From Ceratorhiza oryzae-sativae (Eukaryota > Basidiomycota > Agaricomycetes > Cantharellales > Ceratobasidiaceae), in NCBI GenBank assembly GCA_030998015.1, contig JARWMV010000240.1:1426001-1490000 (forward strand): DNA of 64,000 bases. The letters are read 5' to 3'. The notes under the pieces were generated by a model. That model saw only the letters and a program-made list of their open reading frames with translations, searched no databases and was not told the DNA's origin. The position numbers were made by a program, and so were the translations under genes. Shown piece by piece: positions 21,057 to 33,965 of this stretch; position 1 is the stretch's first letter, and each line of letters begins with the position of its first letter.

Positions 21057-23702
21057 ATGCCTGCGCAGGATCCCGCAACCGTCAAGCTGCTTACTCTGCT
21101 TAATGTTAGCTCGCTTAAATCAAAAAGGAACTCGCTCAAGCTGCAGCAGGCTTCCAACGAGGACCCATCCGAATTGCCAAAACGACGAAAACTCGGAGGG
21201 AAACGAGTCGTTCCATTAGAGTCCAAGGAGGCCGATGCAGATGAGGAGAGTGAGGGAAATGAAGGCGAAGATGAATCTGAGGATGATATTGGTACGCCTT
21301 CCCGTTGCTCCCGTTCGCATTCTGATTCTTAACACGTGAGTAGTTTCTTCAACGTCCACCTCTGATCCGTACAGCCAACATTTTGGCACACCCAAGGACT
21401 CTGCGCCTTCAATATTAACTGCGGCTTCCAGAAGTGCAATTGATTCACGAAAAATTGTGTCTCAAAATCAGGTTTGGGGCGAATTAGGAAGTGTGGTTTC
21501 ATCGTGCCTGGAGGGAACGCAGACAAGCGAGGTTCGTGTGGCTCATTTCCACCTCCGAAACACTCCTAATGAATATAGTAGAACCATTCCAACCTTCCCT
21601 CACTCTTGTCGGCATACCAAGACGTTATGCTCCCCTACGTTGGAACTTCCCCGAAAGAACACGATCACGTCCGACGTCAAGTCTGCGATCACATAGTCCA
21701 ACATCTCCAAAGGTTCGTATTGCGACACACTCTTTCATCCTCTCGTTGATATTCCACACCTGCAGACACCGAAAACAAATAATGGCCAACAATGCTCGGC
21801 TATTATCACATTCTAAATCCGTTGCTGCCGCTACCGAAGCTGCCAAATCTAATTCTTCAAGCGTGAAAGCGATGGTTTCGGACCCTCCGACAGATGTTCG
21901 AGACCAAGGCATGTTGCCACTTCATTTTTTATTTCATTCTTCCTCTCTTGGCCTACCGAAACACTCATAGATATTGAAAGGTTTCACACGTCCGACTGTC
22001 TTGATCCTGCTTCCGTTCCGAAACTCGGCTCTAGCGCTTGTCGACACGCTCGTTACATCTCTGCATACCTCTCGTAAATCCGACGAACCCCCAAAGACGG
22101 AAAACTACTCGAGACTGCAGAGCGAGTACGGATTGCCTGCTGGTGTAGAGGACAAACTTCTTAGTGCGGAACCTGGTGAGTTTCTCACATCAAAACGCGA
22201 CCTAGGACTTTAATGACAATCTCGGATGGTAGGAACTTATCCGTCGGATCACATCAGAAACTTTGCTGGAAACACGGATGACGCCTTCAGGCTCGGAATG
22301 AGGCTATCCAACAAGGGCAAAGGATGGCGTTTGTTCTCTGGTTTTATGGGTTCGGATATTATTATTGCCAGCCCTTTGGGCATCAGAATGGGTATGGAAC
22401 GAGATGGGTATGTTTTGTCTCTGATATCTGTGCCTGCTCTTTGGTCCTAATTTCATGACAAAAGACCCCCAGACTTTTTATCTTCCATCGAACTAGTCTT
22501 AATCGATCAACTGGACTGCTTGGCTCTGCAAAATTGGACACATCTCACTCACGTACTCGAGCTATGCAACGTCCTGCCAAAAGAGGCACATGGAGCAGAT
22601 TTTGCGAGGGTCAGGGAATGGTGCCTGGATGGACAGTGTGTACTCCTTTCCTATATCATAATCTATCATAATCTCTGACATGAATACCGAGTTAGTTCGG
22701 CCTACCTGCGCCAAACCATTCTGCTCTCGGCATTTGAAACACCTCAAATTCGAGCATTATTCAACAGTACTAAATTACTCAAAAACGTTGCTGGGCGCGT
22801 GAGGCAGACGAGGCGGTATGGGGCGGCGCCGATTCCGGAGGGTATGGTTATTGTGAGTGCGGGGACACACTATTGAAAGGAAGACCGGTCTCGACGCGGT
22901 TGTGACAGAATTGGACCAAGCTAGAGTGCGAGGACGCGAATAAGGAGCCCGACGCTCGGTTTGAGCACTTCAAGGACAAGGTAATGGCACTGACAGTCAT
23001 GTTGACCCTATGTGAGATTAACCGCGGGATCAGATGCTTCCTGGCATCCTGAGCAGCTCGCAAGCCCAGACTCTTGTCTTTGTTCCGTCCTATTTCGACT
23101 ATCTCAGGGTATACAATCATTTGATTGTCACCTCTCCGTCGAATGTCGCGGGAATATCTGAGCAAGTACATGTCAGCAATATTTACACACCTGGAGCTAA
23201 CGGGCACCCCGATCTCCAGGTATTCATCCAATCAAGACATCTCGCGAGCTCGACAAGCGTTCTTCAAAGGATCAAAACGGGTTCTCGTCATCACCGAGCG
23301 ATTCTACTTTTTCAGGAGGTCTGTTCAACTCTGTCCTATTCTCCTTGCTCTCACTCATAGAACTAAAAGGTACAAAATCCGAGCAATCAAACACTTGACG
23401 TTCTATGGTCCGCCGGACCATGCCCAGTTCTTCACCGAGATCCTATCGTTCCCTTTCTTGGACAACGATGAAAATCCTATAGAGCCAAGAGAGGTCAAGG
23501 TCGAATGTCTGTACTCAAAGTGAGTAGTAGCCGGTTTTCGACCGAACATCGTACGGGGATGAGGCGGCACCATACCTGGTAACGCGTTAGTGAGGTGGAC
23601 CTGAACGCTGACTGTTCGGCAATACCCAGGTTTGACTATATGAGGTTAGAGCGAATCGAAGGCACCCAGGAAGCTGCCGCGATGTGTACACGTTCCGTCT
23701 AA
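21057..23702 (+). CDS. UTP25: U3 snoRNP-associated rRNA processing protein Utp25 (DEF homologue)
   Basis: Utp25 is a nucleolar SSU-processome component with a degenerate helicase fold, needed for 18S rRNA maturation. I read 13 exons: 21057-21291, 21344-21531, 21582-21712, 21766-21908, 21981-22175, 22233-22407, 22465-22635, 22696-22852, 22909-22980, 23034-23108, 23167-23318, 23370-23519 and 23630-23702; phases agree at every junction. Conserved blocks in order are DVRDQGFTRPTVLILLPFRN, FAGNTDDAFRLGMRL, DIIIASPLGIR, LSSIELVLIDQLD, LRQTILLSAFETPQI, KEPDARFEHF, TLVFVPSYFDY, QDISRARQAFF, FYFFRRYKIRAIKHL and FDYMRLERIEGT. The N-terminus is acidic and Lys-rich, as usual. The intron after exon 4 begins GC rather than GT. 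An alternative start at 21015 adds 14 residues. The gene appears complete and functional. Confidence 0.93.
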
Positions 23703-24674
23703 ATTCCACCGTGGATCACAGGAACTTTGCTCGGCGTAGATCATGGGCGTTTTGGCTCGACGACGAAGGCGCTTTGGTTTGGCAACAGCGGTGGATCTAA
23801 TTCATGGTGGAAGAAATAGTGCGGAAGACTCGATTCAATTGTATACTCGACTAAATTTCGGATAAAAGGGCTAGGAGCACTCCAATAAGCATCCATGATG
23901 CAACCATGAGGACCAATGTATTAGTATTGAGTTTAGATACACCAATGCAGTGCTCGTTGCTCTTACACTTGCGTTCAAGCCGCGCGCGGGCCGTGAACAG
24001 GGTCAATATACAGACAATTAACTCCCCCCTGAACTGCAAGATCTGCGTGAAAAAAGGGGGCTCAGGGACTCAATTTTGGAGTGTGCACCAGCATATTACC
24101 GAGTATATGCCGAACGCTAATTCTTCTGATTTTTCGAATCCGACGCCACCCCCTCCAGGTCAATGGTGTGGGTTGCGGGCCAAAGGCTAGACGCTGATAG
24201 ATCCATCAAGTGGGTGTTGGTGATCCAATTTGCCCTTGAGCGAGCTTTGGAGACGACGCCACCCCCACCCCCTTCATCCCCAGCGTGGATTCTGCGGGGG
24301 CCGACGTCCCTTGACTGTTGCGCACCAACTGCCGGATAGGACAATTATAGCAAGGTGATCGCCGAGCATCCGGGCCGAGTATGGGATCGCGATCCTTCGA
24401 GATTGGGTCGAGGCTGAACAACAGAAGCTTCTTAGACGATGCCTGGATCAAATATCAAGAAAAGGCTATGTTCGGTTTCATATTGAATTACGCAAAGCAT
24501 AACGTTAGAGAAAAAAAAAATACAACATATGCGAGGTTGAGTAGATGTGCAAAGAGGAAAAAGATAAAGAACGAAAACAAAACGAGAGACTGTACAATCC
24601 ATCCGCTATGAGAAATCCACCAGATCCCACCAAAAAGAAAATATACAAAAAAGCCGTCGACTCATGGCTGGCCC
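23703..24674. other. Intergenic between convergent genes
   Basis: 3' flanks of UTP25 (plus) and the methyltransferase (minus). A-rich around 24500-24660. No gene recognised. Confidence 0.5.
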
Positions 24675-26040
24675 CTATATCTTGAAACAACTGATCATCA
24701 TGTACTTCCATACCAATCGCACGTCGGGGTCATACAGCTCTCGAATGGCCCCATCCAGAATGGCCTTGATCTGGTCAGGTGCAACCGAGTATTCGAGCAA
24801 GAGCGGCACGACGCTCAACCAAGTCTCTTTCCACACGCTCTGGGCCAGCGCCCCGACTTGCTTGAGTATCGGATCGTCGGGCCACGCTCCACAAGGGATA
24901 TGTGCGGTTTGCTGATTAATACACGAGAATCCGCGTTTTCGTTGCGAGTTGAATCGGCACGGGACGCCAAGAGCTTCGGGCGGTGTCATCGGCGACGAGC
25001 CAAACTCGCTACTCGATTCCGACGCATCACTGGTCACTGCCGAGCCAGAATAATTTGGGTCCCAGAGCATCGAGTCCGGCTCGAGCCATTTCGGGATCAT
25101 CGGCTTCGCATCGAGGAGGACGCCTTGGGCCGTGACCGCTTCTCGGATAATTTTCAATCCGTGGTGGATGTTCGGGGCGGAGACAATAGCCGGAACGTCC
25201 GTATCCCACGCCTCGTACGCCTCTTCGCCCATTTCACCGATGAGCAATAGCCCACCGGGTTTCAGCACCCTGTGAATTTCGCGTAGGAGCATATCGTAAT
25301 TCTTGATCTGCCGAGAGGACTTTCATGAGTGAAATCGCGTGCTGTGGCGCCCGTCACTTACCCTATCCAGACAATCTCTCGCATGGACAATATCAAATGA
25401 CTCGTCCGGCTCAGCGAGGCCAGCGTAAAGATCATAGACCTCGAACGTGATATTGGATCGCGGGACATGTGGGACCATGGGTACGACGTCGAGGCTGACA
25501 AAGTGTGCTTGGGGGAACTCGGCTGCCACCTCCTGGACCCTACGGCCACAAACTCATGAAACGGCGGAAGAATAACGGAATTGCATTCACACTCACCAGG
25601 ATCCCTCCTGCGTTCGAATGTCCAACACGCGCGGGTGGGGTATTCGCTTCATGACATCTCTGAATGGACCAAAGTAGTTGGATCCGATAAGGAGTCGAAG
25701 AAATTGATGTCGACGCGAGAGGCGCTCGTGTTCGGGGCCGTCGATGGGCAGGACCACAGGTAGATTGTCGTCGACCGGAAAGACCCGGCCAAACTTTTCC
25801 TGGTAGAAATCTGGTGCGAGGGTGAGCAGGATCATAACACGAGTGGAGAAGAAACGCCGCACCTGATACCTCGGACGACGTGATGGTGTTGGCCGAGCGA
25901 GTGCTGCACGTACTCATCGAATCGTCATCGTCGTCGGACTCGACGCATCGGACGGGCTCGACGATGTGGTCGTTGACGAAGTAGACCGTACCCTGCCGGT
26001 TGAATTCGTCGGTATAGGGAATCTCCATCTGAATGTACAC
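24675..26040 (-). CDS. SAM-dependent methyltransferase, UMTA/LaeA-like
   Basis: Four exons: 25863-26040, 25607-25810, 25362-25539 and 24675-25307, with phases that agree. The start is at 26040 or 26028 (MEIPYTDEF). After a Ser/Asp-rich N-terminus come DFYQEKFGRVFPVDDNLP and RRHQFLRLLIG. Motif I is PRVLDIRTQEGSWVQEVAAE, where the family usually has DIGTGTG.W. Then come FVSLDVVPMVPH (motif II region), NITFEVYDLYAGL, DESFDIVHARDCLDR (motif IV) and REIHRVLKPGGLLLIGEM (post-motif). The C-terminal part has a low-complexity insert (SSEFGSSPMTPPEA) and no named domain. The substrate is unknown; relatives act on small metabolites or regulatory proteins. The changed motif I could weaken SAM binding. 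Confidence 0.85.
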
Positions 26041-29000
26041 GAACGAAGAGGGGGTATCGGGGGAGAAGACAGGCCAACGAGGACCGAAGTAGGATTTATA
26101 TTGTCATGGACAAGTACAGGATAGCCCGGACCGTGCAATACTCCTTGACCCGATGCTGATCACCCACGTGGTCAGGCCGCTGAGCTAACGAGATCGTTTC
26201 AGGTCTATCGGGACTACCCATTCAGTGACCGGGTTTCACGTTGCTCTCGTCGCTCGACACGCTGTTAGGTCTAATTGAAGGTTTATCAAGATCACTATTT
26301 CATTGAATGCGGGAGAAGGATCAGCCGAGACAATCAAGGCACGTTTGACCGCCTATACCCCACACGAATAAGAGTTGAAGGGTTGCTGCTGGGGTAGCAC
26401 GGTGGGTGGAGGAATCTTAGAGACGGTCAGCTCGGACTGCGCGCTGGACGAACGCAGAAACTTGTTCTCACAGTGGCGTTATTCGACCGATTGATCAGGA
26501 GGAAGAATCCCCCAGGGCTTGATTCCCAATCGGCCCTTCGAGGATTTTTGAATGGGAGGACAGTTTATCTTTGATGGCACGAGCGCTAGGCTAGGTGCTA
26601 CGATTCGTTTGCTAGGCTGGGTACAGGCATTTGACATGGAAGTTCTGGTTTTGCGATTGGAATCGATAAAAGTGAATAATCTGCTAACACGTAGATCAGG
26701 ATCATCACGGTAACCTAACTGTCAGCAACACGTTTTGGTGAATGTATAATGATGAGCAACCTGAAAACTGAACGAAGATGTTCGCTCCACCCATCGTGTC
26801 CTCGAGGTCGAGATAGAGTCGGGATCTACACGGCACTGGTGCATGACAGCCTCGTCTCGGGGTCTTGGGCATAAAGGTAGAGCTGATGCCATGGCTGTGG
26901 AAAATGGTAACCAACCCCAGTCGGTGTGGAGGGACAAGGTTTGATAGTGTAAAAATCATTGGTTATTCGATAACTACATGGCTACCGTCGATGATAGAAG
27001 GTCCAGAGTTTGGCAACAAGCCGCGGTTCGGCGCCAGATTAACAGGTAAACAATATTCGACAGGGAATCGGCGGAGAGGAAGCGCTAGGGAAGAACAGTA
27101 TAGACGGCACCAGGGATGGCTTAGTCTAAAACCACGGTTGTCAATTGGGACTACTAGGCCAAGTAGAACATCTGCAATTCGAAAATGCCATGAGGCCGAT
27201 AGGTTGGAATGACATTGCACTAGCAAAGCCTATAAAAAGTAGCATTGGTGAGTTAATTGACGTTGAGGAGAAGAGACGGTAGGGGTGGGAGTGTCAGTAG
27301 GAACAATTGGTCATTTTAGTGGCATCGACATCCATGATATGTCCGATCCCTTGGAGACATCATTCGCAGGCGATGAGTGGACTGGTGACTCACGATAGCA
27401 GAGGTGTGGAAGCACCGCAGTCCGATACCGTTGCAATGGCTGGGCGCAGCTAGGAGTCGAGGTGCATGGGCTGGGTACCGCACTGCGGTTTCGCAATGAT
27501 TTGATATTGTCCACCCCAAGTCTCCTCGAACGTGGATTCTCCAAACGGGGGCCATTGGGCCACGGTCAAGGCAACGGGTCAGATATCCGCATTGCGACCC
27601 AGGCCCACTGTTTCGCTGAAAGAACACTGGACGGTCGTTCCTCAGGTTCGCCAAATGCTCTGGCTGGTGATGGTCGGAATCACGGAGGAAATTTTGCGGG
27701 AGTGTCACGTGGGCCGAGGTCGGTGTTTATCCTGCCCGCTACGACCTGCACCGAGTCGCTCCATTTGCAATCCTCCCTCTTGGCTTGAAGCAATATCGAA
27801 TCTATCTCTCATTGCTATCACACGGTGCTGTCTCACAGGTGTAAAATATGATGCCAACCGTATCTGTTGATGCCCAGGAAGCCTTTGAACGCCAGAGCTG
27901 CACGCGTATCTGTCTCACCAGCGTTGTGGAGAGCCACCAACGCGCATCCTATGGACTTCAAAACAACATCAAATTTCTGGGATTTTAGACTGCAGCATGC
28001 GCATCCGACGAGGCCACTCTATATGAATTCGCTCCGAGATTGCCGTGCCTCAGCCCTAAGAGAAGGCCCGACTCAAAACGTGTCTAAGGCTCAAGGGCCT
28101 TTGTCATAGCCCTATCTCTCTCGTTCATGTCTTCAGCTTTCCCACCAAAATCTTGACTTCCAACTTGCTCTATACCAACTCGGATGTCCCTGGCTGACGA
28201 AAGAGACTGAACTTTTGGCCATGCCAAAGCCGCCGTCTGGAGCTTCCTTGCTAGCCTTGCTTCTGTTTGCGCCCGCTGGTATGACATGGCTATGTCTTGT
28301 CTTTGATCGTGGCCGCTGTGGTCGCATATTGATATAACTGCCCGCCTGAACTGAAATGTGTTTTTCCCTTGAACATGTAAAACTCTAGCTGATGCGCTCT
28401 AGTCCTGTGCTACTTGCCGTCAACTTTTCTTAGTACGGAGAAGCCAGTGCCATTTGGGGCATATTGCGTTGGCCAAGTGCTTCCACGATGCATACTGCGT
28501 TTGAACCCACGTGTTGGCCGGCGACGTTCTTATCAAAGCTGCTGAACAAAATTTTCTCGATATCATACTTTCAACACGGATCATATCCAAAACAACGGCG
28601 CTATGCCATAAAATTGAAATTAAAAAAGGTGACTTATGGCTCAAACACTCAAGTCCTTTGGAAGCGGGGGCATATGCGCCCTTTGAACGACAGCATAATG
28701 ATTCTCACAAGTTTATAGTCATGAGGTGTTCAAATGGACTCAAACTTAACAATGTATCGAGGCCGTGTCGAGCTTTGCGTTGATGTCTCGGGACGGAATA
28801 CTATCGTATTTGATTCGTCGCAGCTAGTGAGCCTGATTTCTTCAGCCCACGGCTGAAGTGGTTGATTCTTTTACGTCCCTATATTGGTACACCCCCAGCA
28901 AGATTGGCAGGAACTCGCCGATTGTTGTGGACCGTCTTGGACCCTCGGCTATGTATCACGGTTTTGTATTCAATAGCTACTACAGCTCGCTAGCATTCTC

Positions 29001-30094
29001 GTCGGTTAGGCAGGTGTACTCAATATGAGTTTGACGGTATTACCTTATCCTCAGCACGCCCGTATCTACTAGGGCTTTTTTCAGCGCACCTGCTTTACGA
29101 GACTACAACTCGTAGAATGTCGACTAGTACCTGCCCATGAAAATATATTTTATCTCGTCTCTCACATTATATTAGCTCTCGAGAACCTCAACATTACTTG
29201 GGTTGACTTTGATAACGTGATCACAGCGCTCTTTCGCCCTAGTGCACCCAATCCGTGGCCCATATTGACTGTAATTGTTACGTTTGCATGCAACTCCGAC
29301 GATTTTGAACGAGCTGCCGTGGCTCCTCATCATCCGGGAACTTGTCTACAACCGGCGTGTAAGATAGAGCCTGGCAATGGACAGATGGGGGCGAGCGTCG
29401 TTTGCGGTGCTTGTACAGACGATCCTCGCCAACCACCTGTTTTTTTTACATTCGAATTAAATTCAAAAGGGAAAATGGGAAAAGGTTGGCGTCAGGAGGG
29501 AAAATAGCAGTAGTGATTCAACCGTAAGCCCTCTAATAAATCGACTCAATAGACGGGTATGAGGAAGCGGAGCAGACACCATGGCTCATTTCCGGAATTG
29601 CAAACACCGGTATTTGTAGTGGCGTGAGCACGATCTTGATTCAATATTAAGCCTTTTTGAATGCAGCATGGCCTTGTCGACGCAGATAGGAAAAAAGTGC
29701 AGTTGAAAAAATTGTTCTTCCCTTAATGATGGGCCATTATAAAAAGACCGGACTTTGATTCTTAATCGACAGAACCAACACTTGATCGGTGGCAATACAT
29801 ATATATCATCCACCTCGAGTCGCGACTCGACTTTAGCCAGGGCCGCTGACCCGCTTTTCTTGTCGATCAAATGCACCTGGGATCGCTTTCGACAGTCAGT
29901 AGAACACAACTGCACCCCAAACCCCGGCTATCGCGCAAGGAACGAATGTCCACACAACTGATGGATTAAGCCATTTTGTGGATCATTTAGTCAAAGTATT
30001 TAAATACTCTTGAACTTGTATTAGTTTAGGCCAATCTTCCGTAGCAACGAGCAAAGAAGATGCAATTCATTTAAGACCTCCACAAAATTGGCTC
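26041..30094. other. 4-kb region with no recognisable gene
   Basis: Frames of 60-130 codons occur on both strands (for example 26865-27212 plus, 27316-27708 minus, 28464-28783 plus, 29217-29507 plus), but none shows a known domain or joins others by good splice sites. No long repeat was noticed. It could hold fast-evolving small genes or non-coding RNA. Confidence 0.35.
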
Positions 30095-31623
30095 CTAGTA
30101 TCGCCAAACATACTTTTTCAGCAACTCTGAGGCCTTGTCACTCATTCCAGGTGCAATGCGAATTGCATCATCCACAGACACGAGTAAATCGTTCCCAATT
30201 CCATAAAATCGGAAATATCGAACGATGACTTCGTCGCTGGGCTTCTTCCAATCTATATAATCGTAGGTCCACAGGGCTGGAAGTCCACTTGCCTACAAAG
30301 ATATGAGCACGTTGGGACTAATGGGCGGTTGTAATGCATACAGTTGGATATTCTCCTTGACGATTCACGAGTTCATGACTATGGCCATTACTGTACAAGC
30401 TATCTGACTTCTGGGAATGAGCAAAACTGTTTTGTGATGAGAGGGGGGTATTAATGAGATGCGTACCCTGGCTTTGCAATGCTGGGTGGAAACCAGAACC
30501 CGATTCACATTCTCTAGTAGATCTATGCTCTTGGTAAGGATCTCATTAGTTTGCTGCTGTTCGGTTTTCAAACCATGGAGGCCTTCGGATATCTCTGAGC
30601 AAAGGTTGGAGGTGGTGTTAATGGGCGAGTGAATGGAAGTTGTGTTGCTGTCAGTGTCAGAAGAGGACTGAAGATCTGTGGGCGCAGCTTCGGCAAAGGC
30701 CGGCGTTTTTGTCTCCGATTTGAAGCGATCAAGGGCTGAGTTATTCTCCATTGCTGAGACCTTGAGCTGAACCGAGTGATTAAATTGAGAGGCCCTTTGG
30801 ATATGCCGCGCTGTTGATAAGTTAGATGCTATGCTGAATATTTTATTAATATTGAGTGGATTAAGTGTTACCTAGCTGTAGCTCGAAATCATACTGAGAT
30901 ATATCTATGCTGAACTTCTTGTCAAACAGCGGCGCTTGTAAAGCTTGTATCAGACGCTATGACGAAATGCTAATCGAACATACTGGGAATAAAACTCTCA
31001 TGCATACGCAAGACTGTTTTGACGGAGAGTAATTCTTCGTCTGATGGGAATCCTGTGATAGGATTAAGGGCTGTGTGGGTGGAGAGATAACTCGGCAAGT
31101 CTGGTGGACAATGAATCAAGTCCTAGAGAATATCTGGATTGATCGTGGGGCACCTTGAGAGACACTATAGGCTTACAGTAGGGGAAACTGTGCACTCGTA
31201 TTTTGACCTATAACGGGCTTTGATACCATGGTTAGCAAGCCGATAATTTAGCATAGACTATGGGGCTCACCCATTTGTAAGTCAAATAGATGTTCTTCCA
31301 GATGCATCACAAGACGATTGTCACAAAGGCTTGGTAAAATGTTGTTCACTATGAATTTTTATGGGGACTGATACTCTGAATGTTTCTACTAGATTTTCAC
31401 CTTGCTGGGCAGCTTTTGCAGCTCGTAAGGCTCCATGGACTAGGCCCAATTCTTCATCTGTTGGATTGCCAGCCACAACGCTTAGTTCGTACACAGAAGA
31501 AAGAAATGCAGGAAGACTAGGAGGCTCGTAACGGGCGGATAGCATATCGAAATCCTCTGACAAGCTGGTTGCTTTGCGCGTATTCTGGAGGCTGGAGTAA
31601 TTGATGGGTGGCGAACGCAGCAA
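30095..31623 (-). CDS. Tandem-family member 1 (two-unit modular protein, diverged)
   Basis: The leftmost and most diverged copy of the array. Module A at 31321-31623 contains PPSLPAFLSSVYELSVVAGN and PTDEELGLVHGALRAA. B at about 31255-31320 reads VMHLEEHLFDLQM. C at about 30985-31080 reads NPITGFPSDEELLSVKTVLR. D near 30880-30940 is degenerate (PLFDKKFSIDISQYDFEL). E is a Ser/Thr-rich linker (30560-30751). F reads LLENVNRVLVSTQHCKARV (about 30462-30520). H at 30095-30285 reads VIVRYFRFYGIGNDLLV and ends KKYVWRY. The frame is open across all modules if short introns are assumed. No known function; no signal peptide. It resembles proteins I remember being labelled 'laminin domain' in Rhizoctonia, a label I would not trust. 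Confidence 0.6.
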
Positions 31624-31966
31624 CCACGTGAATGTTGATTAGGCAGCTTATTTGGCTAACGCAAACAAACCAGGTTGCGGATCGCTAGATTAATAGTCGC
31701 TATCAATACCTTGTTATATTCGTTAAGCTCGATGTAAACGGCAACCCGAAACTCTGATTAATTTCCGCCCGAATGTCGTCCTAGTGGACTACATCGAGAA
31801 AGACATTTATACATGCAGCTATTGATGTAAACGCTCGACATTATTTCTCCCCTCCAACTTCTTTCATACAGTTTAACTTGCGTACTTTTGTAGAGAGGGT
31901 AGGTGTGAGTGAGGGGTGCTAGATTCTCGTCCTATTGCTCCTACACTCTTCTTGCATCTCATATCC

Positions 31967-33010
31967 TCATAAACTTTTTATCGAAACGGTGGTGGGTATT
32001 AAAAGATCTTTTACCATATCCCCGCTTCCTTCTTTAATTGTGGGCTGGTCACCTTCACGGGTGTGTTCTTCACCAATGTCGTGGAGGCGAAGATAATGTA
32101 ATAAATCATGGCCTGTCTCTGCAGCATTCTGGCCAACGCGTTAACCTGGACCGGAGATGCTTGACATTCCAACTCTCCGATGAAGCCCGAAACGTCGAAG
32201 CCTCAGCATTAAACATGTCTTATAACGAGCATACCTCTGAGTCTTGTACACTCGATTTGCCATTCGGCAAAGATAGCGCCCTATTGGTGTTTATTAGTTG
32301 TATGAATGACCCGAAAAACGGCAGAACTCACCGAACTCAAAATCGAACACATGCTGGGATGGATTCATGCTTACATATGGACTAAACATTGACGGAACTG
32401 CCAATATTTTCGGGTCCCGTGCATACTACCCAACGATTAAGGGCCGTACCATTTGCCTGGCCCCCGGACCTGCGTAACGCGGATTGAACCGCCTTAATCT
32501 GACGGTTGAAAGTAAAATCGGTCGCTAGCTCCAGATTGACTGGTATGTGTGCAGGTAGTTCTGGTGGGCTATCGGTCGTGCTCTATTTATCGCAGTCGAT
32601 TGAGGATATAGATGACAAAGATACTGGCTACTCACAGACGGGAATATGCTACGAGGATATTTGTCTCGATAGCATTCTACATGTTTTTGTTAACATTGAA
32701 AATGACAGATCAAAGTGACCTCGATTAGCGAGGCCTCGGACTCGCCCATCTGGAGGTTGAACAGGCATTCCGACAAGTCTATCGCCAATTCCGAGTTGTA
32801 AAGGTCTGGCACTTGAATCGAACCGGCCTTGAGACTCTGAGACTTTGCCATCGAGAAATAAGAGTGAAACCCCACTATGTGCTACATCGTTCAGCGGTCG
32901 TATCGTCACATGAACGAGCTTCATTTCAATGTCATTTGGCCCCCTTCGATTGGGTTAAGGTCAAACATATCCGCCAGGAAGCGCGGAAGTTGGGGTGGAT
33001 TTAGCATCAT
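31967..33010 (-). pseudogene. Tandem-family member 2, frameshifted and shortened
   Basis: Module A starts at 33010 (MMLNPPQLPRFLADMFDLNP) but breaks at IEGG. The continuation PNDIEMKLVHVTIRPLNDV is in another frame, so one or two bases were lost or gained near 32945-32955. Module B (LAIDLSECLFNLQMG type, about 32735-32800), C (PPELPAHIPVNLELAT, about 32440-32585) and D (PSMFSPYVSMNPSQHVFDFE, about 32330-32390) follow. H is present (LHYLRLHDIGEEH, about 31985-32110, with GDQPTIKEGSGD). The variable linker is very short, and the F and G modules cannot be found. I infer an internal deletion of several hundred bases plus a frameshift. Confidence 0.7.
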
Positions 33011-33965
33011 CTACGTGGAACAGGCAGTTTCTATAGACGATCCTAAACGGATGGACGTAGCGATGGTGTGGTCGTGCAGATCAAAGATAGTGGCGGTGGC
33101 TGCTCGTCTCCGATCCTCGATAGTACTTAGCCGCCCAGACATGCAACGCACGTGACGCACTGCACGTATAGGCGGGCGCTACGCGGCCACTTCTCATCTC
33201 TCCCTCTCTCTCTCTACACCCTTTGTTGAACGAGGTCATGTGCTGCCGGTATTAAAGCGCATATAGTCCGCTATCTGAAATTAGTTATGTATTTCTCCGT
33301 TCTCTCGCCCGTATATAAGGAGCTATGTACATAGGAGAAATAACATGCTTGATATCTCCTTTTACTGCCATCACCGCTCTTCCACTGCACCCATGCTAAG
33401 AGTAGATAATTAAAGACTCATTGTCTTTAACACCCTCCCCCACACTCACCACCTGGAGCTCACATACACCTACACTCATACACATATTATGTTCCCCTCC
33501 TTACATTTCCCCTCCTTACATTTCCCCTTTTGCGTTTTCGCCCCCACCCACCCTTACCCCGAAGGGTATGCACACTCATTCAGCTGAACACCTCGTAGGG
33601 ATGGTGATATGTCTGGCCGCCCACCAGGGCTTGCTCGGATGGTTCGGCCCCCGCTGCACTATCCGGGCTCACAGGCCCAGCTCCGGCGCCGCTCCCGATT
33701 CCCCCAAACCACAATAGCCGGCCCTTTCACCACAGTTGTAGATAACTTGCTGCTAATACTATCGATGATTAACCCACATCTATCAAGGCGAAGTAGTTGA
33801 GTTTAACCTCGACGAAAGGACATCCATGTGTTGGTCGACAAAGGGACAATGAGAATTATCTTATATCTCTGAAACGTTCCTTGCGCAGACGCGGGCAAAA
33901 CCCGAGCGAGAATAGTAGGTGCATTCATAATTTTACATGCGCTTTTGAGCAATATATCGAGTAGG
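33011..33965. other. Spacer in tandem array; CT-rich tracts
   Basis: Contains a CT microsatellite (about 33196-33218) and C-rich repeats around 33485-33560 (TTACATTTCCCCTCC units). No gene recognised; may include the promoter of member 2. Confidence 0.4.

Noticed and set aside
26705..27788. Possible gene from several 70-130 codon frames
   Set aside because: No known motif, no consistent splice chain and frames on both strands overlap; not supportable from sequence alone.
33196..33560. CRISPR-like or tandem repeat array
   Set aside because: Only a CT microsatellite and short C-rich repeats; no regular repeat-spacer structure, and the genome is eukaryotic.
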